From positions 1,860,001-1,924,000 of the forward strand of contig NZ_JAPEOB010000002.1 in the NCBI RefSeq assembly GCF_026341775.1: DNA of 64,000 nucleotides. The letters are read 5' to 3'. The DNA is from Streptomyces sp. NBC_00654 (GTDB taxonomy: Bacteria > Actinomycetota > Actinomycetes > Streptomycetales > Streptomycetaceae). How positions within the stretch are numbered: position 1 is the stretch's first letter; each line of letters opens with the position of its first letter. Below are positions 19,638 through 29,853 of this stretch, piece by piece. The position numbers and the translations under genes are program-made. The notes under the pieces are model-generated. The model had not been told where the DNA came from. It worked only from the letters and a program-made list of their open reading frames with translations, and did no database searches.

Positions 19638-19675
19638 AGGCTCGAACCGCGCCACGTTGCGCCGTTCGAGCCCCT
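19638..19675 (-). terminator. Inverted repeat between gap and pgk
   Basis: GGCTCGAAC / GTTCGAGCC arms separated by 16 nt lie in the 150-bp gap between gap and pgk, just upstream of the pgk ribosome site (GGAG). It may be a processing or attenuation hairpin that lets gap be expressed at a different level from pgk. Confidence 0.4.
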
Positions 19676-19746
19676 GGGGGGGGGTGCCCGGTGGATCGTG
19701 GTCGGACACCCCCGAGCTCACATCGAGATGCCTGCCGATCCGAGGA

Positions 19747-21129
<1,383 letters not shown>

Positions 21130-22119
21130 TCAGCCGACGAGGCCGTCGGCGAGCTCCTCGCTCAGGGTGGACTCCGTACCCGGGATGCCCAGGTCCTGGG
21201 CCCGCTTGTCGGCCATGGCCAGCAGGCGGCGGATCCGGCCCGCGACCGCGTCCTTGGTCAGCGGCGGGTCGGCGAGCGCGCCCAGCTCCTCCAGGGAGGC
21301 CTGCTTGTGCTCCATGCGCAGGCGTCCGGCCGCCGCGAGGTGCTCGGGCACCTCCTCGCCCAGGATCTCCAGCGCGCGCCCCACCCGGGCCCCGGCGGCC
21401 ACCGCGGCGCGGGCCGAGCGGCGGAGGTTGGCGTCATCGAAGTTGGCCAGCCGGTTCGCCGTGGCCCGGACCTCGCGCCGCATCCGGCGCTCCTCCCAGG
21501 CCAGCACCGACTCATGGGCGCCGAGCCGGGTCAGCAGGGCCCCGATCGCGTCGCCGTCCCGGACGACGACGCGGTCCACCCCGCGCACCTCGCGGGCCTT
21601 AGCGGCGATGGAGAGCCTGCGGGCCGCGCCGACCAGCGCGAGCGCCGCCTCCGGCCCCGGGCAGGTCACCTCCAGCGAGGAGGAACGGCCCGGCTCGGTG
21701 AGCGAGCCGTGCGCCAGGAAGGCTCCGCGCCAGGCCGCCTCCGCGTCACAAGTGGCTCCCGAGACCACCTGCGGGGGAAGCCCGCGGATGGGCCGGCCGC
21801 GGCCGTCCACCAGACCGGTCTGGCGGGCCAGCTGGTCACCGCCCGCCACCACGCGCACGACGTAGCGCGAGCCGCGCCGCAGCCCGCCGGGGGCCATCAC
21901 GATCAGTTCCGAGCTGTGCCCGAAGATTTCGAGGATGTCCCGCTTGAGCCGGCGCGCCGCCATCGCGGTGTCCAGCTCCGCCTCGATCACAATCCGGCCG
22001 CTCACCAAGTGCAGCCCGCCCGCGAAACGAAGAATCGCCGAGACTTCTGCCTTCCTGCAGCAGGTCCGGGTGACGGGAAGCCGAGAGATTTCGTCCTTCA
22101 CCGCTGGCGTCATCGCCAT
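21130..22119 (-). CDS. whiA: Sporulation regulator WhiA
   Basis: 329 residues. Developmental transcription regulator required for sporulation septation in Streptomyces. The N-terminal LAGLIDADG-like homing-endonuclease fold ([40 protein letters not shown]) lacks nuclease function; the C-terminal HTH reads [26 protein letters not shown]. It starts [19 protein letters not shown] and overlaps the end of yvcK by 10 bp. Last gene of the conserved actinobacterial uvrC-rapZ-yvcK-whiA operon. Confidence 0.97.
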   Translation of the reverse strand: MAMTPAVKDEISRLPVTRTCCRKAEVSAILRFAGGLHLVSGRIVIEAELDTAMAARRLKRDILEIFGHSSELIVMAPGGLRRGSRYVVRVVAGGDQLARQTGLVDGRGRPIRGLPPQVVSGATCDAEAAWRGAFLAHGSLTEPGRSSSLEVTCPGPEAALALVGAARRLSIAAKAREVRGVDRVVVRDGDAIGALLTRLGAHESVLAWEERRMRREVRATANRLANFDDANLRRSARAAVAAGARVGRALEILGEEVPEHLAAAGRLRMEHKQASLEELGALADPPLTKDAVAGRIRRLLAMADKRAQDLGIPGTESTLSEELADGLVG

Positions 22120-23144
22120 GGGCCGATCCTTCCATGCATCCGAAAAATACGGTCGTACGCGGCGGCCAACAGCTCCGGATCATGAATCGGAACGCCGTCG
22201 GGTGAGGCCACAGGCGCCAGCTCGACCGCGGCACCGAGCCGTTTTGCGGCATCGGCGAGGGACTCACGGTCGGGCACGGCGGCCTCGTCGGCCAGCACCA
22301 CGTCCAAGGCGAGTTTAGGTGCGTGTCGTCCCAAAACCTCCAAATGACGCTGCGGGGAGAAGCCATCTGTTTCACCGGGTTGCGGCGCGAGGTTCAGCGA
22401 GAGGACCTTCCGGGCCTTCGTGCCGACCAGTGCGTCGAGCAGATCGGGCACCAGCAGATGCGGGATCACCGAGGAGAACCAGGAGCCGGGGCCGAGGACC
22501 ACCCAGTCCGCGTCGAGGACGGCCTCGACCGCCTCGGGGACGGCCGGCGGGTCCGCCGGGACGACGTGCACGGACTGGACCTCGCCCGGGGTGAGCGCCA
22601 CCGTGGCCTGGCCGCGCACCGTGACGATCTCCTCGGGGCGGTCCGCGTCGTGTCCCCGTACCAGCGCCTGGAGCTCCAGCGGCACGGCCGACATCGGCAG
22701 CACCCGGCCGTGCGCGCCGAGCAGCTTGCCGACCAGGTCGAGCGCCTGCACATGGTCGCCGAGCTGTTCCCACAGGGCGACGATCAGCAGGTTGCCGACC
22801 GCGTGCTCGTGCAGATCGCCCTTGGACTCGAAGCGGTGCTGGATGACCCGGGCCCAGGTCTGTCCCCAGTCGTCGTCGCCGCAGAGCGCGGCGAGGGCCT
22901 TGCGCAGGTCGCCGGGCGGCAGGACGCCCAGCTCCTCGCGCAGCCGGCCGCTGGAGCCGCCGTCGTCCGCGACGGTGACCACGGCCGTGAGATCGCCGGT
23001 GATCCGGCGCAGCGCCGCGAGGGACGCCGACAGGCCCATGCCGCCGCCGAGCGCGACGACCTTGGGCTGGGCGCCGCGCTTGCGGCCGGAGAGCGCCGAC
23101 GTGGCTCTGCTGAGCCGCCGCAGACGCAGATTGCGACCGGTCAC
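22110..23144 (-). CDS. yvcK: Gluconeogenesis factor YvcK/CofD-like protein
   Basis: 344 residues. YvcK-type UPF0052 protein; in other bacteria it binds UDP-sugars and influences cell-wall synthesis and growth on gluconeogenic carbon. Visible: [20 protein letters not shown] near residue 27, [18 protein letters not shown], and [16 protein letters not shown]. The GTG at 23144 overlaps the rapZ stop (GTGA), and the end overlaps whiA by 10 bp. Confidence 0.93.
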   Translation of the reverse strand: MTGRNLRLRRLSRATSALSGRKRGAQPKVVALGGGMGLSASLAALRRITGDLTAVVTVADDGGSSGRLREELGVLPPGDLRKALAALCGDDDWGQTWARVIQHRFESKGDLHEHAVGNLLIVALWEQLGDHVQALDLVGKLLGAHGRVLPMSAVPLELQALVRGHDADRPEEIVTVRGQATVALTPGEVQSVHVVPADPPAVPEAVEAVLDADWVVLGPGSWFSSVIPHLLVPDLLDALVGTKARKVLSLNLAPQPGETDGFSPQRHLEVLGRHAPKLALDVVLADEAAVPDRESLADAAKRLGAAVELAPVASPDGVPIHDPELLAAAYDRIFRMHGRIGPWR

Positions 23145-24175
23145 TCGCGCCCCATGTCCCGGTGGACGAGGACCGTCTCGATGCCTTCCGTGGCCAGTCG
23201 GGCCGCGAGCTTCTCCGACATCGCGACGGAGCGGTGCTTGCCGCCCGTGCACCCGACGGCGATGGTCACGTACCGCTTGCCCTCGCGGCGGTAACCGGCC
23301 GCGATCAGCTGGAGCAGCTCCGTGTACTGGTTGAGGAACTCCTTGGCGCCCGGCTGGTCGAAGACGTACGCGGACACCTCCTCGTTGAGGCCGGTGAACG
23401 GGCGCAGCTCCGGGACCCAGTGCGGGTTGGGCAGGAAGCGGCAGTCCACGACCAGGTCGGCGTCGACCGGCAGGCCGTACTTGAAGCCGAAGGACATCAC
23501 CGTGGCCCGCAGCTCCGGCTCCTCGTCGCCCGCGAACTGGGCGTCCATCTTGGCCCGGAGTTCGTGCACGTTGAGGCTGGAGGTGTCGATCACCAGGTCG
23601 GCGTCGCCGCGCAGCTCGCGCAGCAGATCGCGCTCGGCCGCGATGCCGTCGACGATCCGGCCGTCGCCCTGGAGGGGGTGCGGGCGGCGGACCGACTCGA
23701 AGCGGCGCACCAGGGCGTCGTCGGAGGACTCCAGGAAAACGATCCGCCTGGTGACGTGCTTGGCCTCCAGGTCCGCGAGGGACTCCCGCAGATTGTCGAA
23801 GAAGCGCCGGCCGCGCACATCGACCACGACGGCGATCCGGGCCACATTGCCCTGCGAGCGGGCGCCGAGCTCCACCATGGTGGGGATCAGCGCGGGTGGC
23901 AGATTGTCGACGACGAACCAGCCGAGGTCCTCCAGACACTTGGCGGCGGTGCTCCGCCCGGCGCCCGACATCCCGGAGATGATCACCAGTTCGGGAATGG
24001 CCGACGCGGCGGCCTCGCCCGTCTCGTTCGTGGTGCCCGTACTCACGTCTGCTGCTCCGTCTGCTCGGTCTGTGCGTTCGTGCTGGTGTTCATGTTCGTG
24101 CCGGCGTTCGTGTCCGGGGGCGTGCTCGCCCCCGGCCGTGGTTCTGTTCCCTGTCTCGTCCGTGTGCTCAGTCAT
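23141..24175 (-). CDS. rapZ: RNase adapter RapZ / P-loop nucleotide-binding protein
   Basis: 344 residues. YvcJ/RapZ family; hydrolyses nucleotides in vitro and in E. coli tunes amino-sugar metabolism through a small RNA. Walker A is [19 protein letters not shown] near residue 69; the C-terminal block [16 protein letters not shown] motif reads [17 protein letters not shown]. The first 58 residues are a low-complexity His/Glu/Arg/Gly extension ([17 protein letters not shown]) not part of the family core. The start overlaps the uvrC stop (ATGA). Confidence 0.93.
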   Translation of the reverse strand: MTEHTDETGNRTTAGGEHAPGHERRHEHEHQHERTDRADGAADVSTGTTNETGEAAASAIPELVIISGMSGAGRSTAAKCLEDLGWFVVDNLPPALIPTMVELGARSQGNVARIAVVVDVRGRRFFDNLRESLADLEAKHVTRRIVFLESSDDALVRRFESVRRPHPLQGDGRIVDGIAAERDLLRELRGDADLVIDTSSLNVHELRAKMDAQFAGDEEPELRATVMSFGFKYGLPVDADLVVDCRFLPNPHWVPELRPFTGLNEEVSAYVFDQPGAKEFLNQYTELLQLIAAGYRREGKRYVTIAVGCTGGKHRSVAMSEKLAARLATEGIETVLVHRDMGRE

Positions 24176-26271
24176 GACGTACCCCCGTCGTCGTCTTCAA
24201 TGATCTCTCCTGTGGCCGTGTTCACGGCAGGTGCGGCCGGGGCGGTCGAGGCGAGGGCGGCGGCCACCGATTCCGCCGTCCTGCGGCCTATCCCCGGGAC
24301 CTGGCAGATCTCGTCGATTGTCGCCTGCCGCAGCTTCTTCACGGAGCCGAAATGCTTGATCAGCGCCTGTTTCCGGGTCTCTCCGAGACCGGCGACAGCA
24401 TCCAGGGGGCTGCTGCGGATGCGCTTGGCCCGCTTGGCCCGCTGGTAGGTGATGGCGAAGCGGTGCGCCTCGTCGCGGACGCGCTGGAGGAGGTAGAGGC
24501 CCTCGCTGGAACGGGGCAGGACCACGGGGTCGTCGTCATCGGGCAGCCAGACCTCTTCGAGGCGCTTGGCCAGCCCGCAGACGGCGATGTCGTCGATCCC
24601 CAGCTCGTCCAGGGCACGCTTGGCGGCGGCCACCTGGGGCTGTCCGCCGTCGACGACGACGAGCTGCGGCGGATACGCGAACCGCTTGGGGCGGCCGTCG
24701 TCCTCACGGGGCTCGTCCTCACGGGACTGGTCGGGCTGGTCGGACTGGTCGGGCTGGTCCTCACGGGGCTCGCTGCCGCCGGGACCGGCGTCCCCGGCGG
24801 GCTCCGGCGCGGGGACGGGTCCGGTGGGTGCCGGGCCGGACTCCTGCGGCTCCTCCCACTCCCCCGTGCGCTCCTTCTCCTGGAGATAGCGCTTGAACCG
24901 GCGCCCGATCACCTCGTGCATCGAGCGGACGTCGTCCTGGCCCTCGAAGCCCTTGATCTGGAAGCGCCGGTACTCGCTCTTGCGGGCGAGCCCGTCCTCG
25001 AAGACCACCATCGACGCGACCACGTCGTCGCCCTGGAGATGGGAGATGTCGTAGCACTCGATGCGCAGCGGGGCCGTGTCGAGGCCGAGTGCCTCGGCGA
25101 TCTCCTCCAGGGCGCGGGAGCGGGTCGTCAGGTCGGAGGCGCGCTTGGTCTTGTGCAGTCCGAGCGCCTGCTGGGCGTTGCGCTGGACGGTGACCATGAG
25201 GTCCTTCTTGTCGCCGCGCTGCGGGATACGCAGGCTGACCTGCGAACCCCGGCGCCCGGCGAGCCACTGGGAGACCGCTTCGGGGTCCTCGGGGAGGGCC
25301 GGGACCAGGACCTCCTTGGGGACGGAGTCGCCCGTCTCCTCGCCGTACAGCTGCTGGAGAGCGTGCTCGACCAGGCCCGCGGTGTCGACGGCCTCGACCT
25401 TGTCGGTGACCCAGCCGCGCTGACCGCGCACCCGGCCGCCGCGGACGTGGAAGATCTGGACGGCGGCTTCCAGCTCGTCCTCGGCGACGGCGATCAGGTC
25501 GGCGTCGGTGGCGTCGGCGAGGACGACGGCGCTCTTCTCCATGGCCCGCTTCAGGGCCTCGGCGTCGTCGCGGAGCCGTGCGGCCCGCTCGTACTCCATG
25601 TCCTCCGCCGCCAGCATCATGTCCTTCTCCAGCCGGCGGATGTACGTCCCCGTCCGGCCGGCCATGAAGTCGCAGAAGTCCTCGGCCAGTTCGCGGTGTT
25701 CCTCGGGGGTGACGCGGCCGACGCAGGGGGCCGAGCACTTGCCGATGTACCCGAGGAGGCAGGGGCGGCCGGTCCTGGCGGCGTTCTTGAACACGCCCGC
25801 GGAGCACGTACGGACGGGGAAGACGCGGAGCATCAGGTCGACGGTCTCGCGGATGGCCCACGCGTGCCCGTACGGACCGAAGTAGCGCACGCCCTTCTTC
25901 TTGGCCCCGCGCATGACCTGGACCCGCGGGAACTCCTCGTCGAGCGTGACCGCGAGATACGGATAGCTCTTGTCGTCGCGGTACTTGACGTTGAACCGGG
26001 GGTCGTACTCCTTGATCCAGGAGTACTCCAGCTGGAGCGCCTCGACCTCGGTGGAGACCACCGTCCATTCGACGGACGCGGCGGTCGTGACCATCGTGCG
26101 CGTACGCGGGTGGAGTCCGGCCAGGTCCTGGAAGTAGTTGGCCAGGCGCTGGCGCAGGTTCTTCGCCTTCCCGACGTAGATCACCCGGCGGTGCTCGTCG
26201 CGGAACTTGTAGACCCCCGGGGAGTCGGGGATCTGTCCCGGCTTGGGGCGGTAGCTGGAGGGGTCTGCCAT
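24172..26271 (-). CDS. uvrC: Excinuclease ABC subunit UvrC
   Basis: 699 residues. Makes the two incisions in nucleotide excision repair. Order: N-terminal GIY-YIG nuclease ([20 protein letters not shown] near residue 17), Cys cluster around [22 protein letters not shown] motif ([20 protein letters not shown] near residue 220), RNase-H-like nuclease ([31 protein letters not shown]), and C-terminal helix-hairpin-helix ([17 protein letters not shown]). A Pro/Asp/Glu-rich insert (residues about 480-540, with DQPDQS repeats) interrupts the nuclease domain and makes the protein longer than usual. First gene of the whiA operon. Confidence 0.97.
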   Translation of the reverse strand: MADPSSYRPKPGQIPDSPGVYKFRDEHRRVIYVGKAKNLRQRLANYFQDLAGLHPRTRTMVTTAASVEWTVVSTEVEALQLEYSWIKEYDPRFNVKYRDDKSYPYLAVTLDEEFPRVQVMRGAKKKGVRYFGPYGHAWAIRETVDLMLRVFPVRTCSAGVFKNAARTGRPCLLGYIGKCSAPCVGRVTPEEHRELAEDFCDFMAGRTGTYIRRLEKDMMLAAEDMEYERAARLRDDAEALKRAMEKSAVVLADATDADLIAVAEDELEAAVQIFHVRGGRVRGQRGWVTDKVEAVDTAGLVEHALQQLYGEETGDSVPKEVLVPALPEDPEAVSQWLAGRRGSQVSLRIPQRGDKKDLMVTVQRNAQQALGLHKTKRASDLTTRSRALEEIAEALGLDTAPLRIECYDISHLQGDDVVASMVVFEDGLARKSEYRRFQIKGFEGQDDVRSMHEVIGRRFKRYLQEKERTGEWEEPQESGPAPTGPVPAPEPAGDAGPGGSEPREDQPDQSDQPDQSREDEPREDDGRPKRFAYPPQLVVVDGGQPQVAAAKRALDELGIDDIAVCGLAKRLEEVWLPDDDDPVVLPRSSEGLYLLQRVRDEAHRFAITYQRAKRAKRIRSSPLDAVAGLGETRKQALIKHFGSVKKLRQATIDEICQVPGIGRRTAESVAAALASTAPAAPAVNTATGEIIEDDDGGTS

Positions 26272-26323
26272 GTCTCACACCCTACTTGCGGAGTGTGACA
26301 GTGGGCCCTCGTCGCGGGTGGTG

Positions 26324-26368
26324 CCGTGCTCCGGGGTACGGGTGCGGTGCGCGCACCCCGGAGCACGG
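26324..26368 (-). terminator. Hairpin terminator after the protease-partner gene
   Basis: Perfect 14-bp stem CCGTGCTCCGGGGT / ACCCCGGAGCACGG with a 17-nt loop, 17 bp past the stop of the membrane-anchored partner gene. It isolates that gene from uvrC downstream. Confidence 0.7.
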
Positions 26369-26384
26369 GCCCGGCGGGTGCCGG

Positions 26385-27338
26385 TCAGGCGCCGGTGACG
26401 GGGGTCTCCCGGGTACGGCGGTGGCGGCGGGCCGCGGTGATGCCGCACAGGGCCAGGACCAGCAGGGCCCCGGCTCCGGCGGTGGCCGAGGTGGCGGTCA
26501 GGGCGGTGCCCGGACCGCCGTCCGGCGTGCCCTCCGCGGTGGCGGCCAGGGCGGGCGCGGAGCCGGGCCCCTCGGCCGGACCGGCCACCGGACCGGCCAC
26601 CGGACCGGGGCCGGAGCCCGTCGCCGCTTCGGGGCCGTAGCCTCCCGCCTTCCCGGAACGGGCGTAGCCGGAGCCGGGGAGCTTGTCCCCGTACGCCTCC
26701 CGCACCCGGCCGCGGTAGGCGGACAGTGTGGTGCCCTCCGCGCCGACCGCCCCGGCCGCGTCCTCGTCCAGCGGGAGCACCTTCGCCCCCTTGTGGACGT
26801 ACCAGGCGTCGATCTGCGGCTCACGGAACACCGTGCCGCCGGGGAGCTTGCGCTCGCCCGCCGCGGCGTACCGCGCCTCGTCGTCGCCGGTGGCGATGTT
26901 CACCACCTGCCAGTCCCCGCTCCGGCCGGCCTTCGGGACGGTCCACAGGGAGGCCTTCTGCCCGTCCGAGGAGACCGCGGTGGAGGCGAGGTAGTCGAGC
27001 GTGCTGAGGGCCGCCCCCGGTTTCCCGGCGACGAAGTCCGCGGAGAGCGTGCGGACGGGGACGACCGTGGGCCCGACCCGCGGTGCGGCCGCGGCCCGGG
27101 TGACCGCTCCCTCCCTGGCGAAGAACCGGGACAGGGTGTCCAGCGTCGAGGCCGAGGTCGCCGCCTCGTGGGCGGCGGCCAGGGCCGGGGCGCTGACGGC
27201 GAGGACGGGCGCCGGGGTGGTGGTGGCCGGGCGGGCGGCGGGTGCGCTGTCCGCCGCGGCCTGGGGAGAGGCGGCGGCGAACAGCGCGGCGCCGGTGAGC
27301 GCGGTGGCCGTGACGATGCGCCGGGTCGTGGAAGTCAT
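26385..27338 (-). CDS. Secreted, C-terminally membrane-anchored protein of unknown function
   Basis: 317 residues. Signal peptide MTSTTRRIVTATALTGAALF...AAADS, an exported domain of about 200 residues (LDYLASTAVSSDGQKASLW; WQVVNIATGDDEARYAAAGE; TVFREPQIDAWYVHKGAKV), a Gly/Pro-rich stretch, then a hydrophobic helix (AGAGALLVLALCGITAA) and the basic tail RRHRRTRETP. No LPxTG motif, so anchoring is by the helix. It begins 4 bp after the stop of the papain-like peptidase gene, so the pair is an operon; a substrate, inhibitor or surface-tether role for the peptidase is possible but unproven. Confidence 0.75.
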   Translation of the reverse strand: MTSTTRRIVTATALTGAALFAAASPQAAADSAPAARPATTTPAPVLAVSAPALAAAHEAATSASTLDTLSRFFAREGAVTRAAAAPRVGPTVVPVRTLSADFVAGKPGAALSTLDYLASTAVSSDGQKASLWTVPKAGRSGDWQVVNIATGDDEARYAAAGERKLPGGTVFREPQIDAWYVHKGAKVLPLDEDAAGAVGAEGTTLSAYRGRVREAYGDKLPGSGYARSGKAGGYGPEAATGSGPGPVAGPVAGPAEGPGSAPALAATAEGTPDGGPGTALTATSATAGAGALLVLALCGITAARRHRRTRETPVTGA

Positions 27339-27342
27339 GCCG

Positions 27343-27957
27343 TCACGCCCCGATCCGGTACAGCGAGTGGGTCCAGGAGAACTCGTTGTTGTTCACGTAC
27401 CAGGCGTGGGAGGCCCAGTTGTAGCGGTTGCTGGAGGGCCAGGGATCGCCCCAGTAGACCCAGCTGTTGGCATCGTCGTAGCCGTACAGGACATGCATGT
27501 GCCCGCCGCCGGAGGACCACTGGATGCGCGTCTCGACGGGACGGCCGGCGGATATCTCGCCCTGCACGGTCGGGTAGCGGAGCCAGCCCGTGACGTACGA
27601 CCCGGGGTTGACCCCGGTCCAGGACAGGCCGTTCTGGACATCACCCAGCGTGGCCTGCGAGTTGGGGCACTCGTAGCCCTGGTTCCGGCCGAAGGCGGCG
27701 TTGCAGAACTGGTTCTGGGAGTAGGTGCGCCCGAACCAGGTGGCGATGGTGTTGCCCGCGGCCGCCCAGCACCAGTTGGTCTTCTGCTGGGCCTGCATCG
27801 TGATGTTCAGCCGCTGGGTGGCGGCGACGGCGCTGCCCTCCGGCGTGACGGCCGGGTTCTGCGCGGCGGTGGCGGTCACCGCGGGTACGGCGAGGAGCAC
27901 GGCGGCCAGGAGTACCGTGAACGGGAACCTTCCCGGCCTGATTCTTCGGTTGCGCAT
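27343..27957 (-). CDS. Secreted papain-like cysteine protease (AvrRpt2/C39-like)
   Basis: 204 residues. Signal peptide [20 protein letters not shown] ending near TATAAQ, then a mature peptidase domain of about 170 residues. Likely catalytic residues: Cys in KTNWCWAAAGNTIATWFGR, His in SGGGHMHVLYGYDD, and Asp/Asn in WVYWGDPWPSS. The NWCWAA motif is typical of the AvrRpt2 (C70)/papain-like group. Start ATG 27957 has GGGAGGA just upstream; the open frame runs further but lacks a ribosome site. Two extra cysteines (QFCNAAFG, YECPNS) may form a disulfide. Confidence 0.85.
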   Translation of the reverse strand: MRNRRIRPGRFPFTVLLAAVLLAVPAVTATAAQNPAVTPEGSAVAATQRLNITMQAQQKTNWCWAAAGNTIATWFGRTYSQNQFCNAAFGRNQGYECPNSQATLGDVQNGLSWTGVNPGSYVTGWLRYPTVQGEISAGRPVETRIQWSSGGGHMHVLYGYDDANSWVYWGDPWPSSNRYNWASHAWYVNNNEFSWTHSLYRIGA

Positions 27958-28186
27958 GGCGTTCCTCCCATGGCGGGGGGGGGTGGGATCGGAGGAGCGC
28001 GTCCGGACGCTGTTGAGGAGCATCGACCGTTGTCCGGAACGGGTCAACACGCTTCAATGCGGGGTGACATCGCGGTGTGAACGGCGCGGCGGATGTGTGA
28101 ACAGTGCCGCCCCGGTCACCTGCTCCCCCGCTCCCGTACGGGCGGTGCACCCGCTCCCCGTCGTGAACGTTCACCGGAGGCCCGGC

Positions 28187-29113
28187 ATGCGGCACACCGA
28201 GACCGAACTCGCCCAGGTGCTGCACACCGGCCCCTTCCATCTGGCGCTGCGCACCGCCCTGTCCGTGCGCGGGCTGCCGCTCCAGCGGGTCCAGCACCAC
28301 CTCGCGCACCGGGGGATCAAGGTCGGGGTGACGAGCCTCAGCTACTGGCAGCAGGGCGCGCGCCGCCCCCGGCGCGCCGAGTCGCTGCGTGCCGTGCAGG
28401 CTCTGGAGGACGTTCTCTCGCTGCCGGGCAACTCGCTGCTGCGGCTGCTGGAGACGGGGGACTCGCCCGCGGACGGCGAGCGTCCCGCGGCGCGCTCGTA
28501 CCGCTCGCTGCTGGAGGCGTCGGGCGCGGTGGAGCGACTGCTGGCAGCGATGGAGTCACCGGTCGACGGCGGGCTGCACACGGTGGGGCACCAGGAGCGG
28601 GTACGGATAGGGGCCGGGCGGGAGCTGGCGGGCCGCGACTCGCAGCATGTCGTACGGGCACATCGCGACGGCGTCGACCGCTATCTGGCCGTCCACCGCG
28701 GCGATCCGGGCTGTGAACCGTCCAGGATCACGGTGCGGGCCCGGGAGAACTGCCGGACCGGCCGGGTCCGCTGGGACCGGGAGTCCGGTGTGCTGGTGGC
28801 GGAGCTGCTCTTCGACACCCGGCTGCGGGCCGGTGAGACGTACCTCTTCGGCTACGGCTTCGACGACGGTACGGGAGGGCCCAGCGGCGAATACGTGCGC
28901 GGCTTCACCTTCGGCGGCGGGCAGTACGTGCTCCAGATCCGCTTCGACGAGGCCGCGCTGCCGGTCCGGTGCCGGCGCTTCGTCCAGGCGTCGGCGGGGG
29001 CGGCGCGCGGCGCCCGGACCGACCTGACGCTCACCGGGCGGCACCGGACCGTGCATCTGGTGGAGCAGGGGGTACGGCCCGGTCTTGTCGGCATCGACTG
29101 GGACTGGGAGTGA
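28187..29113 (+). CDS. Helix-turn-helix (XRE-like) regulator, streptomycete-type
   Basis: 308 residues. The N-terminal 80 residues look like a divergent XRE-type HTH (FHLALRTALSVRGLPLQRVQHHLAHRG; VTSLSYWQQGARRPRRAES; LSLPGNSLLRLLETGD). The remainder is a beta-rich domain of unknown function (LFGYGFDDGTGGPSGEYVRG; GGGQYVLQIRFDEAALPVRC). Start ATG 28187 is preceded by CGGAGG with a 6-nt spacer. It is divergent from the protease operon and might regulate it; that is position-based inference. Confidence 0.75.
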   Translation: MRHTETELAQVLHTGPFHLALRTALSVRGLPLQRVQHHLAHRGIKVGVTSLSYWQQGARRPRRAESLRAVQALEDVLSLPGNSLLRLLETGDSPADGERPAARSYRSLLEASGAVERLLAAMESPVDGGLHTVGHQERVRIGAGRELAGRDSQHVVRAHRDGVDRYLAVHRGDPGCEPSRITVRARENCRTGRVRWDRESGVLVAELLFDTRLRAGETYLFGYGFDDGTGGPSGEYVRGFTFGGGQYVLQIRFDEAALPVRCRRFVQASAGAARGARTDLTLTGRHRTVHLVEQGVRPGLVGIDWDWE

Positions 29114-29185
29114 ACGGGGCCGGGAGCGGACGGGACTGAACGGGGTCCGGAAACGGACGGGCCGGGCCCGGCCCCGGCAGGCCTG

Positions 29186-29614
29186 TCAGGCTTCGGGGCC
29201 CACGACGAGCTTGCCGCCCTCGGCCGTGACCGGGACGGAGGGCAGCGGCACCGTGGCCGGGCCGTGGAGCGCCTTACCGGTGGTCATGTCGAAGCGGCTG
29301 CCGTGGCAGGGGCAGTGGCCCTCGATGCCCTCGACCTTGTCCAGGACACAGCCACCGTGGGTGCACTGGGCGCTGAACGCCTTGTACTGGCCCTTCGCCG
29401 GGCAGCTCACGACGACGCGCTGCTCACGGTAGAGCTTGGCGCCACCGACGGGGACCGCGTCCGCGGCACCGAGGTCCACGGGTGCGGTCGGCGTGGGCGT
29501 CTCGGCGTGGCCGAGCTTGGAGTCGGTCGAGCAGGCGGCCACTCCCAGCCCGGCGGCACCGGCGAGAGCGGCACCCTTCAGCACGGTACGGCGGGCGGCG
29601 GGCTGGCCGGGCAT
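29186..29614 (-). CDS. Rieske [2Fe-2S] lipoprotein
   Basis: 142 residues. Twin-arginine/lipoprotein signal RRTVLKGAALAGAAGLGVAAC (lipobox before Cys28), a short Thr/Pro linker, then a Rieske domain with both cluster-binding motifs: CTHGGC and CPCHGSRFD. Probably an exported, membrane-tethered electron carrier, like the small solitary Rieske proteins common in streptomycetes; its redox partner is not apparent nearby. Upstream there are 240 bp to the uvrA stop in the same orientation. Confidence 0.92.
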   Translation of the reverse strand: MPGQPAARRTVLKGAALAGAAGLGVAACSTDSKLGHAETPTPTAPVDLGAADAVPVGGAKLYREQRVVVSCPAKGQYKAFSAQCTHGGCVLDKVEGIEGHCPCHGSRFDMTTGKALHGPATVPLPSVPVTAEGGKLVVGPEA

Positions 29615-29853
29615 GCGGTCTCCACGGGTCGGTGTTCAGAAGGGGTACGGGCGGTCGCCGGACATGACCGGTGGCAGCGGCGCCACGGTTCCCGGTGACA
29701 GAAACGACGATACCGGCGGAGACCGGAGGCTCTGCGGCCGGGCCGGACATGACCGGACAGCGGGCCCGGCAACCGGCCGGACGGCGCGCCGGGCCGGTGG
29801 CGGTGGTGGTCCCGGTCCTGGGCCACCACCGCCACCGGCTCACGGCGCGACGG

